Shown piece after piece: positions 7,919 to 16,501 of a stretch of 40,972 nucleotides of DNA. The notes beneath the pieces were generated by a model that saw only the letters and a program-made list of their open reading frames with translations, was not told where the DNA came from and searched no databases. Origin of the DNA: CAZVWV01 sp964631745 (GTDB lineage Bacteria; Bdellovibrionota_C; UBA2361; JBGSMV01); NCBI GenBank assembly GCA_964631745.1, contig CAZVWV010000012.1:1-40972 (forward strand), written 5' to 3'. The stretch's first letter is position 1; every line of letters starts with the position of its first letter. The position numbers were made by a program, and so were the translations under genes.

Positions 7919-9070
7919 ATGCTCAAATTATCGATCTCGAAAGAAACCGAGGAGTTTCGGGGAAACTTTAGAAGTTGGCTCGAAACGCACCCCCCTCCCA
8001 AAGTTAGCGGAGCAGATAGCTCCACGGAAGCGTTTGTTAGAGTTGGAAGAGCTTGGCAAGCTACTTTGGCATCGGGTAATTGGGTCGGATGTCATTGGCC
8101 CGCTCAGTTTGGGGGCAGGGGGCTTAGCTTGGTGGAGGAGGCCATAGTCCAAGAGGAGCTCGTGCGAGTGGGCGCGCCCCAACTTTTGGGATTGTTTGGG
8201 ATCACCATGGTGGGGCCGGTTTTAATCAAGCATGGAAGCGATCTCCAGAAACAGCGCTTTCTTGCGAATATATTATCGGGAAAGGAGATCTGGTGCCAAG
8301 GCTTTTCGGAACCGGGGGCCGGTAGCGACCTCGCGGCTGTGAAGACCAGAGCTCGCATGGGCGCGGACGGATTCATTCTGTCGGGTCAAAAAGTTTGGAC
8401 AAGCTTTGCTCAGGTGGCGGACTATTGCTTCGTGCTTTGCCGAACTTCGGATGAGCCTAAGAAGCATCAAGGGCTCACGTACCTTCTGGTTGATATGCGG
8501 GCCAGCGGGATCAGTACCAAGCCCTTAAAACAGATCACTGGTGACGATGAATTTAATGAGGTTTTTTTTGACGAGGTCTTTGTGCCCCAATCTAACTTGG
8601 TTGGAAAGGTCGGGCAGGGCTGGGAGATCGCCATTTCAACCTTGATGTATGAACGTGTAGTGCTAACTTTTGCCCGCCAGATTCAGAGCGAGGTCTTGCT
8701 TCGGAATCTGGTAAACAAACACCGGGATGATAAGCGCGCTTGGGTGCAAAAAGAATTAGCGGAGAGAACGGCCGAGGCCTGCGCCCTGAGGGCCTTGGCC
8801 TATGAGCATTTGCTGAGCTATGCTGGGGGGCAGGCGCCAGGCCCAGAGGGTTCGCTGGACAAGTTATTCTGGAGTGAATCTTATCAGTCAATTTGTAAGC
8901 TGGCCTTGAAGCTAAATGGCAGTTTGGGGGCCCTATCGGAGGGGGCACAAGAGGCCGGAGCAGATGTGTTTCGATATTTGTATTCCAGGGGTCGCAGCAT
9001 TGCTGCCGGGAGCTCTGAGATACAGCGAAATATCATAGCGGAGCGGATATTAGGCCTTCCCAGGGGTTAG
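7919..9070 (+). CDS. Acyl-CoA dehydrogenase family protein
   Basis: A flavoprotein of the acyl-CoA dehydrogenase family, 383 residues, standard length. Visible features are CQGFSEPGAGSDLA (flavin/substrate loop), GQKVWTSFA, EVFFDEVFVPQSNLVG, and the C-terminal IAAGSSEIQRNIIAERILGLPRG. Members dehydrogenate acyl-CoA thioesters and pass electrons to ETF; the chain-length preference cannot be read here. It lies five bases after pgl and probably shares the transcript, although no metabolic link to the pentose-phosphate genes is evident. Confidence 0.9.
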   Translation: MLKLSISKETEEFRGNFRSWLETHPPPKVSGADSSTEAFVRVGRAWQATLASGNWVGCHWPAQFGGRGLSLVEEAIVQEELVRVGAPQLLGLFGITMVGPVLIKHGSDLQKQRFLANILSGKEIWCQGFSEPGAGSDLAAVKTRARMGADGFILSGQKVWTSFAQVADYCFVLCRTSDEPKKHQGLTYLLVDMRASGISTKPLKQITGDDEFNEVFFDEVFVPQSNLVGKVGQGWEIAISTLMYERVVLTFARQIQSEVLLRNLVNKHRDDKRAWVQKELAERTAEACALRALAYEHLLSYAGGQAPGPEGSLDKLFWSESYQSICKLALKLNGSLGALSEGAQEAGADVFRYLYSRGRSIAAGSSEIQRNIIAERILGLPRG

Positions 9071-9114
9071 AATCTGGGGAGTAAGGTCGTAATCAGGTCT
9101 GGGAGTAAAAGTCG

Positions 9115-9873
9115 ATGCGATTTTCAGTTTTGTCGAGTGGCAGTAAGGCCAACTCAACATTTGTTGAGGCCGGAGGTGTGCGGCTGCTTATCGATTGCGG
9201 TCTTACCGCAAAAGAGACCGAGGAGCGACTCTTCAAAGCTACGGGCTTAACTGCCGACGCTCTAGATGGAGTTTTGGTTACGCATGAGCATTCGGATCAT
9301 GTGCGTGGCCTCTCGGTATTAACGCGACGGTTTAAGATTCCGGTTTATTGCAACCGGAAGACTCGCAGGCGTCTAGAGAAAGTTTATGCGGTGGAAGAGT
9401 TCACAAATGAAGAGACTTTTTGGATCGGCTCTGTCCGCATTCGATCTTTTTCAATTGCGCATGATGCCGTAGACCCGGTGGGTTTCACGCTGGAGGCTGA
9501 GGGGCTTAAATTTTCTCAGGTAACCGATTTGGGCCGCGTAACCGAGGGGGTGCGGGATGCTATCCGGGATAGTCATGCCTTGGTGATTGAGTCAAACCAT
9601 GATCAGGAGATGTTACGAACCTGTAGTTATCCCTCCGAGCTAAAACAACGCATCGCTTCATCGCATGGTCACCTGTGTAACGAGACCACCGGCGCTTTGG
9701 TTAAAGAAGTTTACCACCGCGAGCTTCAGCATGTTGTTTTGGGGCATATCAGTGAGAATAGTAACACTCCAGCGCTGGCTCTTAGCACCTTTGAACGGTA
9801 CGTTCCGCGGGAATCCTTAAAATCTCTTAGGGCAGGTTCGGTGTATCAATCGACTGAGGTTACGGATCTTTAA
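9115..9873 (+). CDS. Metallo-beta-lactamase-fold hydrolase, YycJ/WalJ-like
   Basis: This 252-residue protein has the metal-binding motif THEHSDHVRGL (HxHxDH), an upstream LLIDCGLT strand, a later SNHD, and SHGHLCNE and VVLGHISENSN segments. The start MRFSVLSSGSKANST is typical of YycJ/WalJ-type proteins, which are thought to act as single-stranded DNA 5'-3' exonucleases. A GGGAGT ribosome site supports the ATG. It ends four bases before the convergent HigA-like gene. Confidence 0.88.
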   Translation: MRFSVLSSGSKANSTFVEAGGVRLLIDCGLTAKETEERLFKATGLTADALDGVLVTHEHSDHVRGLSVLTRRFKIPVYCNRKTRRRLEKVYAVEEFTNEETFWIGSVRIRSFSIAHDAVDPVGFTLEAEGLKFSQVTDLGRVTEGVRDAIRDSHALVIESNHDQEMLRTCSYPSELKQRIASSHGHLCNETTGALVKEVYHRELQHVVLGHISENSNTPALALSTFERYVPRESLKSLRAGSVYQSTEVTDL

Positions 9874-9877
9874 CAAC

Positions 9878-10159
9878 TCAAGCCGCCTTGATCTGGGGCA
9901 AGCGTCCAAAGTTCGGCTTAAATTTTGATTTACCTAATTCGAAGGCATTTTGAAGATGCACCCAAAAATCAACGGAAGAGCCGAAAGCCTCGCCTAGGCA
10001 TTGAGCTAGCTCGATAGAGATTCCTCGACGCCCGTTACAAATTTCATTGATTAGGCCGGGCTTAACTTTAATATGACGCGCCAACGCGCTCTGCGATATT
10101 CCCCATTCATCCAAAAGCTCCTTTAGATGTTGGCCGGGGTGTATGCTAGTAGGAATCAT
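9878..10159 (-). CDS. higA: HigA-family antitoxin (XRE HTH), apparently without a toxin gene
   Basis: A 93-residue HTH protein beginning IHPGQHLKELLDEWGISQSALA, the usual HigA start, with the recognition helix in KVKPGLINEICNGRRGIS and the family tail FWVHLQNAFEL. HigA neutralises HigB, an mRNA-cleaving toxin, and represses the operon. higB normally lies directly upstream of higA, but the upstream region (10160-10635) has no intact HigB-like frame. This is therefore an orphan antitoxin or the residue of a decayed module. An AGGAGA ribosome site lies four bases before the ATG. Confidence 0.85.
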   Translation of the reverse strand: MIPTSIHPGQHLKELLDEWGISQSALARHIKVKPGLINEICNGRRGISIELAQCLGEAFGSSVDFWVHLQNAFELGKSKFKPNFGRLPQIKAA

Positions 10160-10635
10160 ATGTTCTCCTAATGCTAATCACTCTAAATGCGAAATTTTGG
10201 GCCAGCCGACCCGCATGCTCTCGGAGACCTTGCGCAAACAATGACCATGTGAAAGCGATTCTCCAGTGTGGCACAGTAGAGCTGGCGCAGTAAACTGGTG
10301 CATAGCACCGCAATTATCGCAGTTGTTTTAGGAAGCTATTTCAAGAGCCCATAAGTGCTCAAAAAGCCGAGCTTGGGCCATGCGCCGCTGTTTTTAGCTA
10401 ATACGGCGCTGCAATGGGAGTATGTGGCGGCCGTGGCCCGACCCGCTCGCGGCCACGCTATCCGCTCCGGTCCCGAGGGCAAGTGGATTGTTACCTGCCG
10501 ACGCATCCTCTCGGAGACCTTGCGCAGATGCTGTACCTGTTAAGTGTTGCTTCCGCCCCCGCAAATATACTATTTTAGCGAGGTTGCAAAATTGACGAAT
10601 AACCTATTAAGCTAATTTCTGAGCCAAGGGGAGCA
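10160..10635. other. 476-bp gene-poor stretch with a direct repeat
   Basis: No supported gene. A 62-codon plus-strand frame at 10355-10543 and a similar minus-strand frame lack recognisable motifs and a ribosome site. The main structure is a pair of direct repeats about 290 bp apart (10213-10236 and 10503-10526). A TATACT hexamer at 10566-10571 and a TTGACG at 10592-10597 may belong to the sucA promoter but cannot be paired well. The stretch may be the remains of a lost HigB toxin gene or of a small mobile element. Confidence 0.5.
10213..10526. repeat. Pair of near-identical 24-bp direct repeats
   Basis: Positions 10213-10236 and 10503-10526 read GCAT(G/C)CTCTCGGAGACC followed by TTGCGCA: 23 of 24 bases are identical, and both are preceded by GCCGAC. 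The coordinates span both copies and the roughly 266 bp between them. Confidence 0.75.
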
Positions 10636-13377
10636 TTGAGTACTTTAATTGATTTTTCACAATTCGGAGAGAACGCAGGATTGGTGCGATCTTTTTACGA
10701 TTTGTATTTGGCAGACCGTGATCTGGTCGAACCTTCCTGGGCTAAATTCTTTGACGCTGGCAAATTGACAGATGGTGTCGCAACCAATGGCAGCCCAGGC
10801 GGTCCGAACGGATACTCCAGGCTTCCGACTCCCGCACTGGATGACAACTCGTTAGCCGTTCGGGTGGTGCGACTGGTCGGCAACTACCGCATGCATGCCC
10901 ACCGCTTGGCGCGCGTCAGCCCGCTGTCCGCAGGGTTAAGGCAAGAAAACAATGTGCCGGAGCTAGAAATTCCCTTTTCCGCAAGCGAATTGAGCCAAGA
11001 GGTGCCGGCGGCCGGCTTTAGGGCGAAATCGGCTTACAAGTTGGAAACTCTCTTAAGCGACTTGAGGCAGTGCTACTGTGGTTCGATCGGTTTTGAATTT
11101 GAACATATCTCGGAAAATTCTGAACGTGAGTGGCTCAGGGAACGTATCGAGGCGCGACCCTTTACGGGTAACTTTGGCGTGGAGCAACAGAAGCGAATTC
11201 TGCGTGGTTTAATTAACTCTGAGGAGTTCGAGGCGGGGCTTAACCGTAAATATGTAGGCCAGACCAGATTTTCAGCCGAGGGGGGCGACACGATCATACC
11301 GATCTTGGATTCCATTCGGGAGCGCGGCCCAGAGCTGGGTGTGGCCGAGATCGTATTTGGAATGGCGCATCGAGCGCGACTGAATGTGCTTCGAAACATC
11401 TTAAACAAACCGCTTCAGACTATCCTGGCTGAGAGCGAGGACAAGAGCGTTACCACCGTGGTTGGCTCGGGTGATGTTAAGTACCACATGGGATACTCGC
11501 TTGAGTATTGCACCTCGAGTGGGCAACAGGTGGTGTTGAGCATGTGCCCAAATCCTTCACATTTAGAATTTGTAAATCCAATTGTTGAAGGTGTGGCGCG
11601 GGCCAAGCAAGATTTGGTGCATGATAAACAACGCGCCTGCGTGCTTCCGATCTTGATCCACGGCGACGCTGCTTTGATTGGGCAGGGGATTGTGGCCGAA
11701 ACTATCAATATGTCGAGAGTGCCGGGGTACGACACCGGCGGAACGATCCACATTGTTTTTAACAATCAGATCGGATTTACCACTGACTGGAACGAGTCAC
11801 GCTCATTTAGGTACTCGACCGATCTTATTAAGGTTGAGAGTCCGGTCTTTCACGTGAATGCTGAGGATCCGGAGGCCTGTGTTTGGGCCGCCACGACCGC
11901 CCTGGAATTTAGACAGCGCTTTGGACACGATGTTATTATCGATCTGATCTGTTATCGAAAATACGGCCACAACGAGGGAGACGATCCCAGCTTTACTCAA
12001 CCCGAAATGTACAAGGAGATCAAAGGCAAGCGCCCCATCTCTGCTATCTACCAAGAAAGACTGCTAGAGCTCGGGCTCGTCCAAGCTTCAGAGGCTGAAG
12101 CTTGGAGGAACGAACTTAAGAACGAATTCGATGAAACTCACAACACCGTTAAGAATCTAACCTTGGCCGAAGCTTGCGCTGTGCATGGCAAGATTCGAGG
12201 AATTGCCCCTACGACCAGCGCTTCTAAGAATCATCTTGAACGCGTGGCACAGGCCTTGACTGAGCTGCCTTCGGATTTTCATATTTATCCAAAACTTAAA
12301 CAGATCCTGGCCAAGCGCATTAAATCGTTGAGCGACGGTTCAGGCATCGATTGGGGGTTTGCGGAGAATTTAGCGTTTGGTTCGCTGATTTTAGATGGCC
12401 AGAATGTTCGTGTGAGCGGCCAGGACGTGGGGCGCGGAACTTTTGGACAGCGCCACATAGAGTTCACCGATGCCGAGAATGGTTTGAGAATACGGCCATT
12501 TGATCGACTAGCCCTCAACCATGATCCTTCCAATACGCCCCGCTTCGAGGTCTTCAACAGCGTATTGTCAGAAGCAGGGGTTATGGGTTTTGAGTTTGGC
12601 TACGCCACGCAAGCTCAAAGTGGTCTTGTCTGCTGGGAAGGACAGTACGGTGATTTTTGTAACGGCGGGCAGGTCATTATCGACCAGTTTATTGTAAATT
12701 CCGAACAGGCCTGGGGGCAGACATCTGGTATAGTTTTGTTGCTTCCGCATGGCTACGAAGGGCAGGGCCCCGAGCATTCAAGCGCCCGCTTGGAGCGTTT
12801 TCTGCAGTTGGCTGGCGAGGGGAACGTCTCGGTCTGTTATCCCAGTACCGCTGCCCAATATTTCCACCTTTTACGTCGCCAAGCGCTGACCCCTATTCGG
12901 CGCCCCTTGATAGTTATGACTCCTAAGAGTCTGTTGCGAAGCCCCTCCGCCGCCAGCGGAGTGGATGACTTTACCTCAGGCGGTTTTCAGCGCGTGATCT
13001 TTGAGCGTTTGAATGCTCGGGGCGGGGCTCATACGCTCTTACTGATGTGCGGTAAGATTTATCACGACCTAGTTGCGGAACTTAAGAAGTCTTCCGACCT
13101 TAGTGCCGAAATCTTACGAATCGAGGAGCTCTATCCATTTCCGGAAAATGAAATCTTGAAACTAATAAAGCAAAGTAACGCCAAACGGGTGATTTGGGTT
13201 CAGGAAGAGCCTGAGAATATGGGCGCCTGGACCCATGTGTATATGGGACTTCACCGAGAAGTGCCAACTTTGGAGTATCTTGGACGTGCGCGTAGTGCCA
13301 GTACCGCCACGGGATCTCATAAGCACCATACAAAAGAGCAGGCCGAACTTGTTCAAAGGGTTATTTCGACCCTGTGA
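10636..13377 (+). CDS. sucA: 2-oxoglutarate dehydrogenase E1 component
   Basis: Thiamine-diphosphate-dependent E1 of the 2-oxoglutarate dehydrogenase complex, which decarboxylates 2-oxoglutarate in the TCA cycle and transfers the succinyl unit to E2. At 913 residues it has normal SucA length. The N-terminus shows LVRSFYDLYLADRDLV, followed by MAHRARLNVL, LIHGDAALIGQG, the ThDP/metal segment NNQIGFTT, and GHNEGDDPSFTQP; the C-terminal half has YEGQGPEHSSARLERFL. The start is TTG with AAGGGGAG just upstream. The usual partner sucB is not adjacent, so E2 must be encoded elsewhere. Confidence 0.97.
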   Translation: MSTLIDFSQFGENAGLVRSFYDLYLADRDLVEPSWAKFFDAGKLTDGVATNGSPGGPNGYSRLPTPALDDNSLAVRVVRLVGNYRMHAHRLARVSPLSAGLRQENNVPELEIPFSASELSQEVPAAGFRAKSAYKLETLLSDLRQCYCGSIGFEFEHISENSEREWLRERIEARPFTGNFGVEQQKRILRGLINSEEFEAGLNRKYVGQTRFSAEGGDTIIPILDSIRERGPELGVAEIVFGMAHRARLNVLRNILNKPLQTILAESEDKSVTTVVGSGDVKYHMGYSLEYCTSSGQQVVLSMCPNPSHLEFVNPIVEGVARAKQDLVHDKQRACVLPILIHGDAALIGQGIVAETINMSRVPGYDTGGTIHIVFNNQIGFTTDWNESRSFRYSTDLIKVESPVFHVNAEDPEACVWAATTALEFRQRFGHDVIIDLICYRKYGHNEGDDPSFTQPEMYKEIKGKRPISAIYQERLLELGLVQASEAEAWRNELKNEFDETHNTVKNLTLAEACAVHGKIRGIAPTTSASKNHLERVAQALTELPSDFHIYPKLKQILAKRIKSLSDGSGIDWGFAENLAFGSLILDGQNVRVSGQDVGRGTFGQRHIEFTDAENGLRIRPFDRLALNHDPSNTPRFEVFNSVLSEAGVMGFEFGYATQAQSGLVCWEGQYGDFCNGGQVIIDQFIVNSEQAWGQTSGIVLLLPHGYEGQGPEHSSARLERFLQLAGEGNVSVCYPSTAAQYFHLLRRQALTPIRRPLIVMTPKSLLRSPSAASGVDDFTSGGFQRVIFERLNARGGAHTLLLMCGKIYHDLVAELKKSSDLSAEILRIEELYPFPENEILKLIKQSNAKRVIWVQEEPENMGAWTHVYMGLHREVPTLEYLGRARSASTATGSHKHHTKEQAELVQRVISTL

Positions 13378-13412
13378 CTCATGCGCTCTTTCGAGGATAA
13401 GCCACTTTCTCC

Positions 13413-13418
13413 TATAAT
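13413..13418 (+). promoter_or_regulatory. -10 box six bases before the exonuclease start codon
   Basis: A perfect TATAAT (13413-13418) lies six bases before the ATG at 13425, so a transcript starting at the usual distance would begin at or next to the start codon. The -35 region is weak (TTTCGA-like). A minor internal start after sucA is plausible. Confidence 0.4.
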
Positions 13419-13424
13419 GCATGG

Positions 13425-14801
13425 ATGCAAGCAGTATTCTTTGACTTAGAGACAAGTGACCAGGAACCGATCGGCCAGATTCTTAACTTCGCATTTGTGT
13501 TTGTGGGAAGAGACCTACGGGAACGACGTCGACTGACCGGACGCATAAGAATATCGCGCTTACAGCTCCCCGTGCCCGCGGCCATCCTTACGAATAAGAT
13601 AGATGTGCTACAGCACCAATCGCAGGCTGAGTTCGATGAACCGGACGCCATGCTTGAGATCATCAAGTTTTTGAACAAAGCAATTCAAGAAAGCAAAGGG
13701 CAAGTAGCCCTGGTCGGCTTTAACTCTAACCGCTTCGATCTCAGATTTTTGCGCACTAGCTTAATTCGAAACGGTATTAATCCTTATTTAGGTGGAGTGC
13801 CACGCTATAAGGATCTACTACATGCAGCCAGAAAACTTTACATATCTAATCCGGATTTCGCAGCCAAGCTGCGCAGCTACCGTCTCAAGGAAGGAAAGCT
13901 GTCTCTAAGTCTTCAGAGCTTGGGCCAGGCCTTTTCGTTAATCACCGGGGAACAGTCGCATGAATCGTTAGCGGATGTGCGGCTTAGTTTGGAATTGGCT
14001 GAGTTATTTCGAAAGGATTTTGCCTTAGATGTTTTGACTTATGATAGTTATGAAGTGGGGCGTTTAGAGGTCGCTCCCAGAAGCGGTATGATCGTCTATC
14101 AGGATACCGTTCGGTACGAGCTTGAGGGGCCGCCGGCCGAGGCGCTTCCGATGACGGTGCTGGATGCTGACCATAAATATGCGCTCTGGATAAATTTGAA
14201 GCGTTTCCAGGAGGGGGCCGGGCGCGGGGCGATTGACTTTTTTAATCCGCAACAATCAGCCTTTTTTTTGGGAGCGGCGGCATCGAGTCCTGACGATTGG
14301 TCAGCGGTAGCCGAGAAGGCCCTCATAGAATTCAAAGAGATTACGCTAAAGAATTTTTTTACCACGAGTAAGTGCGATATCGAGCAAGACATCTACAGGC
14401 TGGACATGCGCCTAATTGGAGCGCTAGAGCAGGCCTTGGCTGGCGATAAGCGTGCCATGCAAAAGATTAAGAGCGAAGATCTGAGAACTGCCTTTTTGCG
14501 AGCCAGACTTGCTCGCTACGAATGGGGCGGGGAATACGACGCCATGGTCGAGTCTGAGTTAAAGGAATATGCGCTCTATCGATACGGCGGCAGTTTGAAT
14601 TTAGATAAGTTTGAAAGTCCGGATGCGGCTGAAAAACCCCCGCGCATGCACCCGACTTATATGGAACTATCGGAAGCGCTCGAGGCCTCTTTGCAGAAAG
14701 CCTCTCCCAACGACGCTAAGCTACTAGAATCACTAAAGCAATTCTATGATAGCTCAGAGATATTGCGCGTAGCTGGGGGCGATCTTAAGACTCAAAGTTA
14801 A
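13425..14801 (+). CDS. Exodeoxyribonuclease I-like DEDDh exonuclease
   Basis: A 458-residue protein close to SbcB (ExoI) in length and plan. Exo motifs are FDLETSD near residue 6-12, GFNSNRFDLRFL near 100 and HESLADVRLSLEL near 180-192, which give the DEDDh metal ligands and the catalytic His. The C-terminal part (RTAFLRARLARYEWGGE, LKEYALYRYGG) resembles the ExoI C-terminal region that grips the single strand. ExoI degrades single-stranded DNA 3'-5' in mismatch repair and recombination. It starts 47 bases after sucA. Sequence divergence is substantial, so I leave the symbol blank. Confidence 0.8.
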   Translation: MQAVFFDLETSDQEPIGQILNFAFVFVGRDLRERRRLTGRIRISRLQLPVPAAILTNKIDVLQHQSQAEFDEPDAMLEIIKFLNKAIQESKGQVALVGFNSNRFDLRFLRTSLIRNGINPYLGGVPRYKDLLHAARKLYISNPDFAAKLRSYRLKEGKLSLSLQSLGQAFSLITGEQSHESLADVRLSLELAELFRKDFALDVLTYDSYEVGRLEVAPRSGMIVYQDTVRYELEGPPAEALPMTVLDADHKYALWINLKRFQEGAGRGAIDFFNPQQSAFFLGAAASSPDDWSAVAEKALIEFKEITLKNFFTTSKCDIEQDIYRLDMRLIGALEQALAGDKRAMQKIKSEDLRTAFLRARLARYEWGGEYDAMVESELKEYALYRYGGSLNLDKFESPDAAEKPPRMHPTYMELSEALEASLQKASPNDAKLLESLKQFYDSSEILRVAGGDLKTQS

Positions 14802-14908
14802 TTTAAAACGATTTTTCACTAGTGTTGGCACACTGTAGGTACTCGTATCTCCTTGAGAATCCGACCGTTTTTGTCGATATACGACTTACATAGGAGTGTT
14901 CAAGTTTC

Positions 14909-15457
14909 ATGGCCGTAGACGTCGACAGTAAGACATATTACGAGCTACTAGGGGTGGCAAGAGACGCTGGCGTTGACGAAATCAAACGCGCCTATAGGGA
15001 TATGTCCAGAATCTTTCATCCTGATTCAAATTTTTACGCCGACCTGGTCAGTGAGCCACCCAACGAAAAACATATAGCTATATTTAAGCGGCTCACGCAG
15101 GCATACAATACCTTGACCGATGATGCCAAGCGCGCCCAGTACGATCAGACCCTACTAAGTGGAACCCTAAAGGGTTGGGAAGATGATGAAGATGAGGACC
15201 ATCCGCCGTTTGCGGCGACGCAGTTCGCAACCGGAAGTGGCGCGAGTGCCGCACACAAGTCACCGAGGAGCCAGTCCTTCGGCAAACTTACAAAGGAACA
15301 GTTGCACGGCCGAAGCGGCGAACAGCAAGCTGCCCGCCAAGAAGAAGAATTTAATATGGTAGAGAGCCTAGAGCCGATCTCCGCTCTGGTGAGGAAGCCC
15401 AAGTTGCTAGACCAGATCCTGCGGATGTTGCAGACCAAAAATAAAGTTCGCAAGTAG
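14909..15457 (+). CDS. Short J-domain protein
   Basis: Residues 8-82 form a J domain (YYELLGVARDAG, RAYRDMSRIFHPDSN with the essential HPD, then AYNTLTDDAKRAQYD), which stimulates Hsp70/DnaK ATPase. The remaining hundred residues have a very acidic patch (EDDEDEDHPP) and a low-complexity Ser/Gly/Gln segment. They lack the Gly/Phe, zinc-finger and substrate-binding domains of DnaJ, so this is a specialised J-protein and not DnaJ itself. An AGGAG sits 11 bases before the ATG. Confidence 0.88.
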   Translation: MAVDVDSKTYYELLGVARDAGVDEIKRAYRDMSRIFHPDSNFYADLVSEPPNEKHIAIFKRLTQAYNTLTDDAKRAQYDQTLLSGTLKGWEDDEDEDHPPFAATQFATGSGASAAHKSPRSQSFGKLTKEQLHGRSGEQQAARQEEEFNMVESLEPISALVRKPKLLDQILRMLQTKNKVRK

Positions 15458-15517
15458 GAGCGGCTGCGAGGGACTTTGGGAATTCATACCGACTATCCGC
15501 AGTGTTTGGGGTTGCAA

Positions 15518-15534
15518 GGGCTTACCCTAAGCCC
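15518..15534 (+). terminator. Perfect hairpin after the J-domain gene
   Basis: GGGCTTA-CCC-TAAGCCC is a perfect 7-bp stem with a 3-nt loop, about 60 bases after the J-protein stop codon and before the toxin-antitoxin-like pair. It lacks a following T-tract, so terminator function is uncertain. Confidence 0.35.
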
Positions 15535-15546
15535 TCGATCGTTATC

Positions 15547-15575
15547 TTGTAACATAGTATCTTTAATGTTACTAT
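15547..15575 (+). promoter_or_regulatory. Promoter and inverted-repeat operator of the DUF4160/HTH pair
   Basis: A TTGTAA -35 box (15547-15552), a 17-bp spacer and a TACTAT -10 box (15570-15575) end eight bases before the ATG at 15584. A perfect inverted repeat GTAACAT-N10-ATGTTAC (15549-15555 and 15566-15572) covers both boxes, as expected for autoregulation by the HTH partner. No Shine-Dalgarno sequence is present, which suggests a leaderless message. Confidence 0.55.
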
Positions 15576-15583
15576 TTACATAA

Positions 15584-15778
15584 ATGGGCAAGTTTAAACG
15601 CGGCGGTTACATCTTCATCGATTGGATTGGAGATCACTCGCCCAGGCACGTCCATATTTATAAGGGAGCAAAGCTTATCGCTAAATTCGATTTAGAAAAG
15701 TGGCAGCCAATGCAGGGTCGCATCAATCGAAAAGTCATGCAGTACTTAGTTGAATTTAGAAAAGACGGGAAATTATGA
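15584..15778 (+). CDS. DUF4160-like small protein, possible toxin
   Basis: A 64-residue basic protein (FIDWIGDHSPRHVHIYKGAKLIAKFDL) resembling DUF4160, a family of small proteins of about 65-90 residues often paired with a DUF2442 or HTH partner and suspected to be toxins. The HSPRHVH motif corresponds to the family's H-x-P-x-H-x-H signature. It overlaps the downstream HTH gene by four bases (ATGA), so the two are cotranslated. The pair is more AT-rich than its neighbours, consistent with acquisition. Toxin activity is inference. Confidence 0.65.
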   Translation: MGKFKRGGYIFIDWIGDHSPRHVHIYKGAKLIAKFDLEKWQPMQGRINRKVMQYLVEFRKDGKL

Positions 15779-16239
15779 AAATAAAACGTGTTCTTCCAAA
15801 TAACAGAAAGAAAGCATTTATTGTTGAATCAAAAAAGGGAATTCACGAGTTCCCTTATGCTCTACTAAGATTAAAGCCATCGACAAAAAACCCAATCAGC
15901 TCTGTTTATGTGGATCCTGAGCTTGCCAATGAGGGGTTTACCTACGTTTTATTAAACGGGAAAGAAGACTCTGTCCTTTTAGAGCAAGTTCTTTACATCA
16001 ACAGAGACCCTGACGTCACTAGAGAGTATTTATTGTACGATCTGTCTTGTACGGCACAAAAGCTGCTTAAAGATTCTAAAATTACAAAACGCTCGCTGGC
16101 TCGCCGCTTGGAGATACAACCTACTCAGTTGTATAGGCTGTTAGATCAAACTTTTTATGGGAAAACTATTGATCAGATGGTTAGATTGTTAACGGCCCTT
16201 GGATCGAGGGTTGAGATTTCAACTAAGTTGGCTGCGTAG
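15775..16239 (+). CDS. HTH-domain protein, putative antitoxin of the DUF4160 pair
   Basis: A 154-residue protein. The N-terminal half (EFPYALLRLKPSTKNPISSVYVDPEL) looks like a small beta-rich DUF2442-like domain; the C-terminal half (about 100-150) is an XRE-like helix-turn-helix, with KRSLARRLEIQPTQLYRLLD as the likely recognition region. It starts inside the stop codon of the DUF4160 gene. It is the likely repressor of the operator at 15549-15572 and the likely antitoxin. Confidence 0.65.
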   Translation: MKIKRVLPNNRKKAFIVESKKGIHEFPYALLRLKPSTKNPISSVYVDPELANEGFTYVLLNGKEDSVLLEQVLYINRDPDVTREYLLYDLSCTAQKLLKDSKITKRSLARRLEIQPTQLYRLLDQTFYGKTIDQMVRLLTALGSRVEISTKLAA

Positions 16240-16303
16240 TGATGGAAGTGCAGGTGTCCGGAGTCTAATTTTTTAGGGAAGGTATGCTACAGTGTGGTGT
16301 GTG

Positions 16304-16404
16304 GACCGCCGGGTCAGTTGTGCTGTTAGTGAGAACCGTGGAGGAAGAGAGCCACGGTAAAGATTTAGAGTTTAAACCCTTTCGCCCCTAACATCCGCTT
16401 GGGG
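16304..16404 (+). ncRNA. Candidate structured RNA upstream of the LysM lipoprotein gene
   Basis: In the 262-bp gap before the lipoprotein gene several hairpins lie in a row: GACC/GGTC around GCCG (16304-16315), a perfect ACCGTGG/CCACGGT stem (16335-16341 and 16352-16358) with a 10-nt purine-rich loop, and CCCC/GGGG (16385-16388 and 16401-16404). It matches none of the riboswitches, 6S, tmRNA, SRP or RNase P signatures that I can check by eye. It may be a leader element, a small RNA or chance. Confidence 0.3.
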
Positions 16405-16501
16405 GTAACGCGCGACCTCTCAAAAGGCCATCGTAAATTACAAGACGGAGTTGTTAAATTTAGGGTAGATCTATTTAGCTAATTGGAGTAAACCTTGTGT
16501 C

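Noticed and set aside
10355..10543. 62-codon frame between higA and sucA
   Set aside because: No ribosome site and no recognisable motif; it ends inside one of the direct repeats.
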